Source: Arctopsyche grandis
Lineage: Eukaryota; Arthropoda; Insecta; Trichoptera; Hydropsychidae
NCBI RefSeq assembly: GCF_051622035.1
Contig: NC_135365.1
Coordinates: 16,224,001-16,288,000 of the forward strand
DNA: 64,000 bases
Reading direction: 5' to 3'
The notes below the pieces were generated by a model. It did not search any database. It saw nothing but the letters and a program-made list of their open reading frames with translations, and was not told the DNA's origin. Position 1 is the first letter of the stretch. Each line of letters begins with the position of its first letter. The translations under genes and the position numbers were made by a program. Shown here piece by piece: positions 1 to 11,560 of this stretch.

Positions 1-37
1 TTGTTTGTATTAATAATATTATATTTATATTTTTCAG

Positions 38-169
38 CTGATGGTCCAATGTGATTTATTGAGTATGAGTTCTTCAGATGTCGATTCAGAAGCTCCCGGC
101 TTGAGACTTAAAAGATCTGCGTCTCCTTTCGAAGCTAGAAACTTTGATAATCGACAAAATCTCGTTTAA
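38..169 (+). CDS. Last coding exon of an unidentified gene
   Basis: A T-rich tract ending in TTTTCAG (to 37) acts as a 3' splice site. The only frame open after it runs 43 codons from CTG at 38 to TAA at 167-169; the other two frames stop at once, so the exon starts in phase 0. The C-terminal peptide is polar, with a serine/aspartate stretch (MSSSDVDSEAPG) followed by a basic patch (LKRSASPFEAR), suggesting a disordered cytoplasmic or nuclear tail. An AATAAA at 285-290 fits its polyadenylation signal. I do not recognise the family, and everything upstream lies outside the window. Confidence 0.6.
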   Translation: MMVQCDLLSMSSSDVDSEAPGLRLKRSASPFEARNFDNRQNLV

Positions 170-284
170 TTTGTTTATAAGATGACATCGGATATGATAA
201 AAAAAAATGTAATGTTATTTTTTCAATTTTAGTTGTATTGGTGTATTTATATTTATGTCAATTTGTGTATCACTAATATTTAAA

Positions 285-290
285 AATAAA
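285..290 (+). terminator. Polyadenylation signal of the upstream gene
   Basis: AATAAA lies 116 bases after the stop codon at 167-169, in AT-rich sequence typical of an insect 3' UTR. It would end the transcript of the partial gene at the left edge. Cleavage was not tested. Confidence 0.45.
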
Positions 291-1362
291 AAGCATTCTA
301 CAATAACATATTATTTACATTCAGTAAAAATCAAACCAATTTACTGTTTTATTATTATATAATAGTATATGTATCATCATCACTCACAATAATTCATTTA
401 AAATTAATCTTTGTAAAGTTGAATTATTATTCAGATTATTTTACTATCAGTATTCAAATATTATATTGTATTTCATAGGAGTATAATAAAAATATACGAA
501 CATTATAAAAAATTACTTTAAAATAATTGATTTGAATGTCCTAAATGAATAATCCGTTCAATACGGGTATTCAAATAAAAATATAAGGAGTTATAAATAT
601 TAATAATATATAATATAAAAGGTATAAAATGAATAAAATGGCTGAATATATATATTTAGTATTTTTATTATATTATAGCTTCACAATACATGAACTTTAA
701 CAACACAGCAAATTTTAGAATAACTATACATACATATATTATATTAAAATTTTAAATTCCTCATATTTATTTAATACAAAAATCGAACAAATTTATGTTC
801 AAATTCTATATAAAATTAAAAAATGAATGAATCCTTGTAAAAATAATAATACTGAAACTTATAATATAATATAACAGTTCTACCATAATCAAAATTATTA
901 CTATAATGCTTTCTAGTAATAATTTATTAATATAATGTTTCATAGTAATAACTTTCCTGTGCTTTCATATGTCTAGTTTTATTTACTATTTGCAAGAGTA
1001 TTAATTTCAAATTTTGCAAGTTTCATAAATGAAGTAAGCATTTGAAGCCATCACAATTAATTTATTCGCAATCACTATACAATTTTATTTGAAAGTTTCA
1101 TTATGGGAAATCACAATTAATCTTTATGACATTACTGATACAACAATCAACAATCGCTTTTAATTTATTGGAGAGTTATAAACGGCTAAAATGGATATAC
1201 AATATACATATGTATATACTAATAGTATACTATTATTAAATTTGGGTAGTAAAGTATAATATATTCATATAAATTTTGGTTTCTCAACTAACAGAACCAA
1301 GTTTTTACAGGTGGCTTCACCATGTCATCCCATTCAACACACTTTTCAGTAGTGCTTCTATG
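291..1362. other. AT-rich intergenic DNA between convergent genes
   Basis: Very AT-rich sequence separates the end of the left-edge gene (+) from the stop codon of the sarcoglycan gene (-). The two genes converge here, so it probably holds both 3' UTRs. I see no coding signal or recognisable repeat; a 101-codon open frame at 1276-1581 is a shadow of sarcoglycan exon 9. Confidence 0.5.
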
Positions 1363-3819
1363 TCAAAAATGGTCATTATTCTTTATAATGCCTCCATTGT
1401 TTACTTTTCCATTTCGCAATCCAATACTGCGTCGCATGTCTTGTTTGATGGGAACATAGTCTTCATCGGTTGCATTGGCTTCGACACCATCGTCCAACAT
1501 TTCATCTCCCAATACGATGCGATCTTGATAAAGATTATTATCCAGACAATATCCAGGATTCAAAATATTAGCTTCGTTTAACATTTGCAATGATTCCTCT
1601 AATGTCCTAGCTTGATTACGTTTCATGGTATAATCTTCATTGCCGATGTTGGGCTTTTGACGGAGAATTAAAGTGTTTGTATTGGATCCGAGATACGGCG
1701 GTGGTTGGGGTCTATTATAATCTATTATCAGATTCGGATTAGATTTAGGACTTGGATTCTTTGAAATGCTGTTATTAGGACTAAAATTGAAAAGAAAATG
1801 TAATAAAAGTTTGATATTATTGACTTTCATTAAATGATGTTACATTACAATTTACCTTACACCTGTATTACTCTTATTGCTCACATTATCATTTAGACAA
1901 GTTTGTAAATTTGGAGCACTATTATTTGGGTTGGTTTCTGTTACAGCAGATGCATCACTATTGTACTGTGATATTTCAACTTTACCATCACTGACGACAT
2001 TCCTTGCCGATCTAAAAATTTAAGAAATGAAAATGAATTCTTTTAATACGTCAATGATTATTTTTATCAGTACGGAACAAACATATTATTAAAAGCGAAA
2101 CGATTAGTAAAAGCTGATAGATGCAATTAGTGTAACCACAATGTTCATAAATAACATTTTTATCAACCATTACTTTTTTTGGGTTAACTAAATAGTTCAC
2201 ACAGTATATTTATACCTTTTATTTTCAGCATATTCTTCACAAATATGAAAAATATTGTTGAAAAAATTATTTGACTCAATATCCTCCCTGAAATGTTTTA
2301 CACTTGAAATAACGTCTAGCCAAATGAAAAGATTATTTTAAATAATCAATAAACCTATTCGATTTGAAATTAAAAACTCAGAGAAATAAAAATAGTGCAT
2401 TAATTCAATTCTAAAGTACTTACATTCCCTCATGGTGGAAGCAAAGTATCATACTTAAAACTGATACTAAAAATATCATAACCAAAGTAGGCACTATAAT
2501 AGTGAACGTAAACTCGTGTATGTAACTTCTATGTGGTACTTCATATTTTGCAGGTGGAAGCCAACGATGCTTTTCATTCATTAAATTAGCATGCTCGTCT
2601 GCTATTTTAGAATCAGTCTTGTTCTCCAATTTATTACGCAAATCTTTCGGAGATATGCTGTTAAATTTACGTTCATTTTTCTTAATGCTGGGATGAGCAG
2701 ATTCGACCTAAAACAAGTGTTCAATACTATCTTAATATGAAATACGTCTTTACTACATTTTTAATTAAGATTTTTGCTATACCAATCTGAACGTACACCA
2801 ATCTAGATTAAATCCAACATCGCGGAACAATCTCTCAACAGTGGTTCTTTTGAAATCTCTCGGACAAGATGCAAGTTTCAATAGAGGCCTGACTTCTTCT
2901 TGGAGTTGTAACAACTCGCTAGAGTACGCTTTGAAACTTCCCAATTTCAATACAACACTATTAAAAATACCCAATAATTATAATGTTATTAATATTTCTA
3001 TAGAAAACAAGTTGAAACGCGAAAATAGGTACCCCTCTCCTTCGTTTGGTTTCAATGGTAATCTCGCACCAAGTTCAATTGCTGATGCTATAAAAGTAGC
3101 GTGCAAATCATGAGCACTTTCTTTCCACAATTTCTTTCTGAATACATCTTTTAAACGTTCCATTCTATAAATCATAAATGAATATGCATACATACAGTGA
3201 TACTCATTTTAACAGGGCAGAATTTTAATACTATAATATAAATAATTAACCTGTATGGATCTAAAACATCCTCAACATTCAAATTATCAATCTTAAGCTG
3301 AACTTGATATGTGGCAATATTTTCTTTCTTTATTATATGCAACGGTATTACAATTTGTCTTGTTTCATAATTTTGTCTGTTAAGGGCTACTATTTGTATC
3401 TGTAACACATTTAATTTTAAGGTAAGCATTTTATATAATTTATGTATTGTGTTATAAACTTTTTATTAATTACCAATAGATTGTCTTGTTTGTATGGAGG
3501 TGTTCCATAAATGAACCCGGATTGGTGTCTTATACTGTATGTGTAGTGCAGCCATTGTGGCAAATCTGGTTTGTCGACGATGGAAGCGTGGTAAGAATAC
3601 TGTTTATCGAATTCTTTAAATGAAAATAATACATTTCAGTTATTATTCCACCGCATCGTATGTAGATAGTGTATAAATTAAAAAAAAATAACCTTCATAC
3701 GTCCAATTGAACATCTTAGGAGTAATTGCTATGGAAAATGATTCCGTTTCGGTAACATTTTCACAATTTGCAACGGTTATGATTGTCGCGAATGCGAAAA
3801 CATTCAAAATCACCTTCAT
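1363..3819 (-). CDS. Alpha/epsilon-sarcoglycan, nine exons, about 550 residues
   Basis: Single-pass glycoprotein of the dystrophin-glycoprotein complex at the muscle and neuronal plasma membrane. Minus-strand exons: 3819-3693, 3613-3474, 3399-3251, 3164-3033, 2957-2783, 2707-2424, 2287-2216, 2011-1856, 1780-1363. All junctions are GT..AG with matching phase, giving 1653 bases including the stop. Residues 1-19 form a signal peptide, followed by an NVT glycosylation site. The ectodomain carries family-like blocks such as DKPDLPQWLHYTYSIR, GTPPYK and EEVRPLLKLASCPRDFKR. A membrane segment (TIIVPTLVMIFLVSVLSMIL) lies near 309-328, followed by CFHHEGM as in epsilon-sarcoglycan. The cytoplasmic tail is long (over 200 residues) and contains PPPY near 438-441. 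Exon 8 uses the second of two adjacent donors (AAG/GTAAAT); the first would bring in a stop. Family assignment is strong; alpha versus epsilon cannot be separated by eye, since insects appear to have one ancestral form. Confidence 0.9.
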
Positions 3820-4730
3820 ATTGTTTTCTGAAAGAGAATCATAACGTAAAATTGGTATGATTTACAATTCGTGTAATTGCAGTGTACTGTAATTTTGTGC
3901 AAATGAAAAGCAACAACGGTTTCCAAGGCTGATATTGTAACAAAATATGAATTTATGCCATGGTTCAATTTATGGAAGATCAATGGCATTCAAATAAATG
4001 TGCCATTAAATTCTTAAATACAAGAATCATTTGAAAACAATTCTTCGTTCAAGTTCGTTTGTTTCTTTAATACAACCCAAACAACTTTTATTGTAGCTGT
4101 TTTTATACAAGTCTTATGATCAATTTAAGTTTATGATACAACGGGCTGGATGTGATCCACATTGAACATCACCCGTAAAGAAAATCAGCTTACCAGGGAT
4201 ATTTAGATACAAATTATTGTAGTAGTATACAATTTCAAAATCTATAATCTGTAACTTGTAATATAATTTCAAGTATTTATATGGTTGCGTCAGGGTAATC
4301 TTAGGTTTTTTGGGTATCTGTCCTGGTAAGTCGTGAGATAAAGCCAGTACACTTTTTTGTGTATTAAATTTTTTTATCTAATAGATGGATTAATATACAA
4401 ATTCTCCTACAAAACATTGGCAAATTAGCCAAATGTTGTTTCCATTTATCAAGAAGAAATGCACCAGCCGAAGGATTTTTTATTTTGATAAACAATATAT
4501 AGTCCAATGATAAAACGATATTGAAATGTTTGCTAACCAATTAGTATAATTTTAACCACTTTTGTGTAGAATTTTACAAGAGCATTCAAGAAAATGAATT
4601 AATTTTTTATTCATAAATGTGCGTCCGTGATTCTTTAATCTTGGCTTTAATAATTAAAGTATTTAGAAGTATGTTTTTGGAAAAAAATGCCTTGGTTTTG
4701 GATTTTGAAAAAACGGTCACCTTACATAGG
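3820..4730. other. Upstream region of the sarcoglycan gene
   Basis: This AT-rich stretch lies upstream of the sarcoglycan start codon and probably holds its promoter and 5' UTR. I see no TATA box I would defend and no CpG-rich island. No coding sequence is evident. Confidence 0.35.
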
Positions 4731-4731
4731 T

Positions 4732-4832
4732 TTTTCATTCCAAATCGACTCTTTTTCATTTCAAATTGACCCTTGTTCATTTCAAATTGACCCTTTTTCA
4801 TTTCAAATTAAACCTTTTTTTATTTCAGATAC
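4732..4832. repeat. Short tandem repeat, TTTCATTTCAAATTGACCC-like unit
   Basis: Four to five degenerate copies of a roughly 20-base unit (core CATTTCAAATTGACCC) follow one another. Open frames crossing it on both strands show the repeat as peptide (SFQIDPFSFQID on plus, KKGQFEMNKGQFEMKK on minus) and are artefacts. Related TTCAAATTCAACC/TTTTGCAAATG units recur at 18430-18555 in intron 1 of the 5-phosphatase gene, suggesting a dispersed element. Confidence 0.6.
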
Positions 4833-5026
4833 AAATTATTGTAGTAGCATGCAATTTCAAAATCTACGATCTATAACTTGTAATAAAAGTTCAAGTATTT
4901 ATATGGCTGCCTATAGACCCAAAATTATTGGATTTAAATTTAATAATAATAATATATTATTTTATCTGAAGTTAATTGAAAAATTATGATAAAAATATAA
5001 ACATATGCATGTTGTATTTATTGTAT

Positions 5027-5150
5027 ACTAGTATTTTTACCCGGCTTCGCTCGGTATTCGTAATATAAACCGCTCTATAGTAAACATTTTATTTTTATTT
5101 CATTTAAATTTATTTGAATATTCATTTGTTCGATGACGTCATGCATTTAC
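5027..5150 (+). repeat. Dispersed repeat with CCCGGCTTCGCTCGG end
   Basis: Starts ACTAGTATTTTTACCCGGCT and continues through CTTCGCTCGGTATTCG and TAATATAAACCGC. An inverted copy lies at 18190-18330. Such ends are common on interspersed elements in insect genomes, but I cannot assign a superfamily. The shared part between the copies is about 120 bases. Confidence 0.6.
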
Positions 5151-5172
5151 GAACCAACAATAGTTACATTTC

Positions 5173-5300
5173 TAAGCCCGCTTTAAAGGTCAAGGAGTTT
5201 GACCCATAAAGCCCTCAACATGAGGCCACCACCCCCCCAACGAATACAGTCTAAGAGACCCTTTCGTCGGAGAACGAGACGGTTGTTCATGAATAATTGT
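5173..5300 (+). repeat. Dispersed repeat (AAGCCCGCTTTAAAGG family), copy 1
   Basis: Begins AAGCCCGCTTTAAAGGTC and continues through AAGCCCTCAACATGAGGCC and CCTTTCGTCGGAGAACGAGA. Other copies lie at 53073-53192 (+) and 25409-25497 (-). The C-run in this copy corresponds to the G-run of the inverted copy. No coding capacity or terminal structure is visible. Confidence 0.65.
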
Positions 5301-5842
5301 AATTGAATGGTTGTTCTAATAAAAAAACCACACTGTACATAACCAAGTACAAAATAAACAACAACGCATGAACACATAAAGCGCGCATGCGTTAGAAAAT
5401 AATACCTGAAATGTGTCGTGCGAATGCACGCACACCTCAAGTAAACATAAACATAAATCAAGTAAGTAAACATAGTTACATATATACATACATACATAGT
5501 TACAAAGTCTATTTCGAAATTATATATTAGATTTATATAAACATGTATTATGTATTATGTCGCTAGTCAATGGGCCCGCCAGAAAATTTTGCTGGTCTGC
5601 AGTAAAATGTGGACAATTATTTGCATTTTTTATACTTTTTAAAAATGAAATGAAAAAGGTAGATTTTAAATGAAAAACGTTCAACCCAGCGTGTACCACC
5701 GGTGGCCACGCGGATAGTGCTATAGCAGACTATAATTTTACGGTTAAACTTCATTGAGCACCCCAACACTAAAATTCCTATAAAATTCTAAAGATTTAGG
5801 GACAACTCATTATATAAAGTGATTTAATGCCGTCACGCGTAA

Positions 5843-6037
5843 AGGTCTGTTCATACCTATCCAGCACGACCCGTATCCTGCAGGTGTCCTGAAAGTGCGG
5901 ACAGTATTCTTTAGTACATTCTATATGGACGCGCATAATTGCGTAAATGCGCATGCGCGAATGGAGCATGAATTTGATGGAGCACTTGCAGGACACCTAC
6001 AGGATACGAGTCGTGCTGGATAGGTATGAACAGACCT
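5843..6037. mobile_element. Foldback MITE, PIF/Harbinger type, complete (copy A)
   Basis: A 195-base non-autonomous DNA transposon. It begins AGGTCTGTTCATACC and ends with the complement, GGTATGAACAGACCT; the arms pair over about 55 bases (CCAGCACGA, GTATCCTG, GGTGTCCTG). It is flanked by a 3-base TAA duplication (5840-5842 and 6038-6040). TWA duplications are the hallmark of PIF/Harbinger elements. Other copies are at 7773-7930 and 16313-16520. Open frames across it are artefacts of the palindrome. Confidence 0.85.
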
Positions 6038-6484
6038 TAATTGGGTGCCGATACGCGTGACAGTGCCGCCACATGGGCAAATGTATGAAATCATGCGCCG
6101 GGCTGAATGTATTAATTTGGAATGAAAAACCTGTATTAGTGGTTCGTAAGTCCTGAAATGCTGGTGACCGCTGATGTTGCATAAGCTGGACGGTTTGACA
6201 AAATGATTTTTTGCATTTTTGAAACCTTTTGTAATGGAAATTGGATGACACTACTGCGTAGAGCGTTTACACACAAATGTCTACAGTCAAATGATTTGTG
6301 CTCGAAATTTTTGAAAATTCACTTCTTTACATAGAGAACTTTCTTCAAGATTTTTTATTATTTATTCTGTCGTTTTGGGTGTGAGCTAGCTTAAGCTCGA
6401 GCACACGCCTGATTGATTGTAAACGCGCATACGAAAATACACGGCGAGTTTACACAGCTTTCCGCCAAATGACACACATAACGT

Positions 6485-6510
6485 GCACACACACACACAC
6501 ACACACACAC
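6485..6510. repeat. (CA)n microsatellite
   Basis: About thirteen CA units. The open frames over it (runs of HTHT, or CVCV on the other strand) come from the repeat and are not genes. Confidence 0.95.
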
Positions 6511-7039
6511 CCGCTGCTGTTGTTGTTGTATCACACACAATCGGGGCGAGTTTTTCGACGTCGAATTACAAAAACAGATGGGTCTATTTGGCGGCCATCG
6601 GCGGCAACATTGCCGACAGAACGACAACAACAAACCGATCAATATCTTCCGGTGGAGACGGGCTGATGGCACTGGTGGTGGCGCGCGCATGTGCGCATCG
6701 TCACTTTCAGAGATGAATTTGCTGAAGTTCTATTTCAGAAATAGTCGATATCTTACTCTGTCTCCCTCTCTGCGTAACGTTACACATTTATCATTTGTTG
6801 CAAGGCTTGTTTGGTTTATGCAGAGAAATGTAATATCAATAGAAGTGGCTTTAGGTGTTCTTTTGTTGTCAAGTGAAATTATATCCACGGACAGATCCAG
6901 TGCCAGTTTTAGGGGGGGCTGGGTCGGGTGGTGCCCGAGGGCGCCAAATAAGTTAGGGCGCCAAAGGCCCTACATTTGTACTCGGCAAATTCGATTCAAA
7001 CAATCTACTGGAGAAATCCAATCTTCAAATGAGCTGTCT

Positions 7040-7350
7040 AGTTTCAAAACCAGATCCATTTTTTTCAATTTTCATTTTATGTTATTTTTGTTAGGTCAAA
7101 ATACGGATCCATATGTTGGCCAAGTAAGAAAGTTCAAAGCAATTTACATCCTATTGAATTACTTAGCTAAATTCGAGGTTTGTTTCAAAATCAGATAAGT
7201 CTCGAAGTTTGCAACAAAACCAGATAGATCGCCCAGTGGAGGTTCCCTCGTGAGCCAAAAACTTATGCAAAAATTCATATAAATCAGATATAGTTTGTTT
7301 CAAAACAAGATAGATCCACAACGTTGGTTGCAAAACCAGATAGATCCAAA
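7040..7350. repeat. Degenerate interspersed CAAAACCAGATAGATC units
   Basis: Five or six irregularly spaced copies of a short unit: TTTCAAAACCAGATCC, TTTCAAAATCAGATAAG, CAACAAAACCAGATAGATC, TTTCAAAACAAGATAGATCC and TTGCAAAACCAGATAGATCC. An inverted unit (CTTATCTGGTTTTGAAAC) lies near 7519-7536. Spacing is about 40-70 bases, so this is not a simple tandem array. Nothing similar was noticed elsewhere in the window. Confidence 0.6.
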
Positions 7351-7772
7351 ATAATATTTTTTTTTTTTTTCAAAAACTAGTTATTGGTCAAAAGTGAAAA
7401 TACAGTCAAGGATGTAAACATCTATGACCAGTTTATATAAAATATGAAAAATAAATTAAAATTCAAATTGAGCTAGTTATAATTTTTTCCTTGTTCCTGA
7501 AAAATTTCTAAAAACTGACTTATCTGGTTTTGAAACTAGACGGCTCAAATTAGGCTCACCGCGAGTATTATTAGCAATGAACTTATCAATTTAAAAGCCT
7601 TTCATTCATTGTATTAAATTTTATAAAACAGCACAATTTATAAGAATTATATCCAAACATTTGGGTTTCTATACTTTTGCTGACACTGCCTGAAACTGTA
7701 GCAAGGTCACAAGGCCGGGAAAAAGGAGCATAGTAATCCAGTTTTTTATAATTTTTTTCTAAGGGTGTTGTG

Positions 7773-7930
7773 TATAGTATTCTTCGGTACATTATATGGA
7801 CGTATTCATACTCCATTCGCGCATGCGCATTTACGCATTCATACGCGTCCATATAGAATGTACCAAAGAATACTATCCGCACTTGCATGGCACCTGCAGG
7901 ATACGGGTCGTGCTGGATAAGTATGAACAG
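7773..7930. mobile_element. Foldback MITE, Harbinger type, left-truncated (copy B)
   Basis: Matches the middle and right part of the copy at 16313-16520, including CATTCGCGCATGCGCATTTA and the right end GGATACGGGTCGTGCTGG. The left terminal repeat is missing and the right end reads GTATGAACAGGACTT. No target duplication remains. Confidence 0.75.
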
Positions 7931-8616
7931 GACTTTTGTCGTATTTGACGCTTGGTGCTCGACGTATGTCCGATAAAAACTTCTCTGTTTGTTTATATTA
8001 CTCGCAAGATGGGCAAGCATCGGTAAAAATTGCACAATACATTCAAAAACACACAATAAACAACATGGGATACATTTTTATAAGTAAATTGATCCGATTG
8101 TATTCCGTGCGATGTAGCGTATTTATAGAGACGTACCGCGTACAATTTACAATTATTTATTCGTAAGGGCCCCTCTATTCTTATTACATCTCTCTGGGTT
8201 TATGTGTGTATGTACATATGTATTATATTTGGTTAAAAATTTAACTGTTGTGCTTTGTGGTTGATGTGGTGCTTCGAGCACTTTTATGGGTGTTGACTCA
8301 AATTGTGTTTCAAATATGAATGGCGTGGCAACAATATCTATGTATGTAAAAAGTTAACACATCTTTCAAAAGACGAAAATTCTTCATCGTCGTATATTAT
8401 TTAAGTTTGGATCATTGTGGCATTACATAAATTCTATAAATTTCTAATGCGCCACAATGGTCGGAAAAAAAACAGAGAGATGAGAAAAATTAAAATATAT
8501 ACATATACACATACGAAAATATGTGCATTTATGTAGAGCAGGGCTGTATAGCCTTAGGTAACTCAAGGACCGCATCAAGAATAAATTTTATCCGCATCCA
8601 GAATAATATAAATATT

Positions 8617-8735
<119 letters not shown>

Positions 8736-9083
8736 TATCGCCATTTTGCGTGTCTGTGTGTATGTGTAAGATAACGCTCGCCGTACTATAATAGTCGTTT
8801 CGATTCGACATACATACATACATATGTACGTCACAGATAAAACACTGCCGACAAAATGTACGAATACAATAATGAAAGAAAAAACTTCTACATATACTGT
8901 TTGCTACCAATGTTACCTCTAGGGAAATAGACGACACTAGGTCTCTGAGCGTTTACCGCCATCTATTGAAAATTTATTTCATTAATTAATTAATTTTTGT
9001 CTTGGTGTTTTATATTGTTTATATGTAGGTGGTAAGTAAGTAGTTTTTACCATTTTTTCATATTAAACAATTATATATAAATA

Positions 9084-9240
9084 CTAGCTGAACCCCGGCA
9101 TGCGTTGCAATGCCACAATAACGCAAGCAATTCCCATTCTCGTTGCCGTTCCCACTCCCGTTCCCATTCCCGTTCTCGTTCTCATTCTCATTCTCGTTCC
9201 CGAAAAACGCAGACATCGAACACATTTGAAATTATAGCGT
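9084..9240 (+). repeat. Dispersed repeat with CCCGTT/CCCATT hexamer array
   Basis: Begins ACTAGCTGAACCCCGGCATG and GCGTTGCAATGCCACAATAA, then holds about ten degenerate hexamers of the CCCGTT, CCCATT and CTCGTT kind. A second copy with the same head and a shorter array is at 57992-58085. Heads of this kind are typical of the ends of dispersed elements; class unknown. Confidence 0.65.
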
Positions 9241-9689
9241 TGCAATAACACACATTCCCGGTTTTCCCGTTTCCGTTCAGTTTTTTCCCGTTTTTTTTCC
9301 ACCGTAATCTTCTCAGACATGCATACAACAAATCCTGAAAGTTCCATCGTAATCGCTTCAGTGGCTTAGGAGCCTATGCGAGACACACACACACGCAGAC
9401 ATTCATTTTTATGTGAATTTTTATATATATATATATATATAGATTAAATATTAAATTAAATATATTTAAAAGGTATTTGGAAAAAATTCAACACATTTCT
9501 TTTAATTTTTTTTATTTAATAGCTTAATATGCCAACACCCATGCAATGACATTTCATCAGGTACAACACAAGTATACATATGTATATTATTGAAACAGAA
9601 GAAATAATAATTGTTTATTTTGTTTTATGAGAATTTACGCTTGAATTTAAATTTAATTTTAATTGAATTATTCTTTCAATGCTTGAAGA

Positions 9690-10065
9690 AAAGATCTTTG
9701 ATCAATGATTTTTGCCAGTATGGATGTGAGATTTGGAAATTGGACGCCAAGATGTTATACAAAGTTCCATGCATTCAAAGAAGTATGCAACGCTGCATGC
9801 TCGGCATAACGAGGATAGATAGGAAACGGAATACATAGGTGCGAAGTATGACAAGGGGTAGTGTATAGAGTGGAGAGTGTGGAGAAAGGCAATGGGTAGG
9901 TCATGTAGCTAGAAGAATGGATAAAAGGTGGACAAAATAAGTGTTGGAATGGTACCCGAGAGAATATTTGAAAAGAAGATTTGTGGACAAAATTAAAAAA
10001 AAAAAGTGTGGGGTGAAATGGATGAGTTACGCGTTGAAGCGCGTTGAAGAGAGGCACATGTTGAT
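9690..10065 (+). pseudogene. Non-LTR retrotransposon relic, RTE-like reverse transcriptase C-terminus
   Basis: Plus-strand reading gives fragments of the conserved region downstream of the reverse transcriptase core: YGCEIWKLDAKMLYKVPCIQ, RSMQRCMLGITRIDRKRN and, after frameshifts, a [13 protein letters not shown]-like block and a final MSYALKR. A better-preserved relative lies in reverse at 30963-31513. The frame is broken by stops and shifts, so this is a dead 5'-truncated copy. Confidence 0.75.
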
Positions 10066-11399
10066 TCTTTCAATTTTAAAAATTCGCTTCTGATGATATT
10101 TTTTTTAAAAATACAATTTTTTTTGCGTTTAGTACTTTGCTTATTAACAATCTTGCTCAATAGTTTCACAGATGTTTCCATTAATTGATTTTGTTGAAAA
10201 TATTTTTTGTAATTAGATTATTTGAAATCCACTGCAGACGGGATTATATATGTAAACTTAGAAAGCTAGAACTTGGCAAAATTAATAAAGGACATGTAGG
10301 TACATACATACTTACATATATCTTAGTTTTCACCTTGAGCAAATAATATACGTATTTCTATTGCTGTTTTTTTTTTATTAGATATAGGTTCATGTATATG
10401 TAGTTGCATGGTTGTAATATTCGTAGGTACCTACATACCTAGATCCATTGTCGTTTTTTATGTGAATATACATACATAATTTAACCAATTTGCCAGGTAA
10501 TTGAAAATTAAGAAAAACACATAAGTATATAAGTACCAAACACCATTAATTAATTTCAATGACGAAATCATCTTATGAATTCCTACAAGTGGAAAAAAAT
10601 TAAATAAGCATACAAATGAGATAATTTTCCAGTTTTACAAAATAGACCCTGACCACGTCTCGATAGTTTGACGTCATACAACTGCTTTAAAACGTGCTCA
10701 GTGTGAAACGTCACTAAATACGATATGGAGTTCTGTTTCCATTGCGTTCAACAATAAATTAGCATTCGGCCATAAATTACATTGCATGTTCAAAATGAAA
10801 GATATATCGTTTGATGGACGTCGCGAATGTCTCCAATTTCAACATACTCGACATAAAAGGTTCAACAGTATAATAAATATACACTTATATCGTTCATTGG
10901 ATATCCATCACAACAGTCATACATTTCCAAAAATAGTATTAAACGATCGTGTAAATATTACTAATGTCAATAATATTTTGACCGACGATGATACATATGA
11001 CCGATTTCGCTACTTAACTATCGCAATGTGTACACATTGTATGAATGTACGTACATACGTGTATGAGATTAAAAGTAAGTACCGCTGGAAAACAATAGCG
11101 ATAACAATGCTAGGAAATTTAATAGTTTGTATTGTCTTTGATTCACGGCAGACGCATGTATAATGCAGAGCAAATTGCAAATTTAACTAATTTATTTGCT
11201 TTATATATTCGCCTAATGCAGCTCTGTCGAGGATGTTTCAATGTTACGTGTGAATTAGTTCAAAACAGGGCTTTCGCAAAGATTGTATGCAATTTTTCGC
11301 TTGCATGAATATTCAATAAGAAATAGAAATGAGGGATATGTCACATTTTAAATTAATAGAATAAGTCATCACAAAAACGGAATGTGCTATCATCTTTTA
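10066..11399. other. Intergenic DNA, no supported gene
   Basis: AT-rich sequence with scattered TACATA/TATGTA motifs. The longest open frame (10786-11163, 125 codons) lacks recognisable domains, low-complexity signature or splice context, and I do not call it. Confidence 0.4.
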
Positions 11400-11400
11400 G

Positions 11401-11560
11401 CAGCGGCGTGGAATAGTGGTTAGCATATTATGCTTTCGAGCAGAGTGGTCACGGATTCGAGTTCCACTTGAGTCCCGCTGCTGGCCAAACCTTGGTTTGT
11501 GACTTCAGGTCGATCGTTTCCTCTCAGTTTGCCAATTTTTCTGATTTTCATTGAAACGGT
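11401..11560 (+). mobile_element. tRNA-derived SINE, copy 1
   Basis: The head resembles a tRNA with RNA polymerase III promoter boxes: box A-like TAGTGGTTAGC at 11414-11424 and box B-like GGATTCGAGTTCC at 11453-11465, about 30 bases apart. It continues with a family body (CTGCTGGCCAAACCTTGG, GACTTCAGGTCGATCGTTTC, CCAATTTTTCTGATTTTCAT). Reverse copies are at 12805-12945, 13424-13566 and 54425-54580, and a fragment at 11775-11815. It is not a tRNA gene: the acceptor stem does not close and it is repetitive. Confidence 0.8.

Larger units (their letters stand above)
6815..8206 (+). mobile_element. LTR-like dispersed element, copy 1, with an extra ~1 kb
   Basis: Segments 6815-6895 and 7936-8206 are both present, in the same order but inverted, at 42840-42468, where they are nearly adjacent. 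Here about 1 kb separates them. Read on the minus strand the outer part starts TGTAATAAGAATAGAGGGCC and ends near AAATACGACA, and contains a TATAAAT box, which suggests an LTR. Both copies keep a 73-76 codon open frame (ARRMSDKNFSVCLYYSQDGQ) on the opposite strand of that LTR reading, probably by chance. The extra 1 kb includes a truncated MITE (7773-7930) and a degenerate short repeat (7040-7350). Confidence 0.55.

Noticed and set aside
5796-6251. Minus-strand frames across the Harbinger MITE
   Set aside because: Artefact of a palindromic transposon.
10786-11163. 125-codon open frame
   Set aside because: No recognisable domain or partner exon, AT-rich surroundings; length is within chance for this window.
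11401-11475. Possible tRNA gene (box A and box B present)
   Set aside because: No closed acceptor stem, repeated elsewhere with the same downstream body, so a SINE head.
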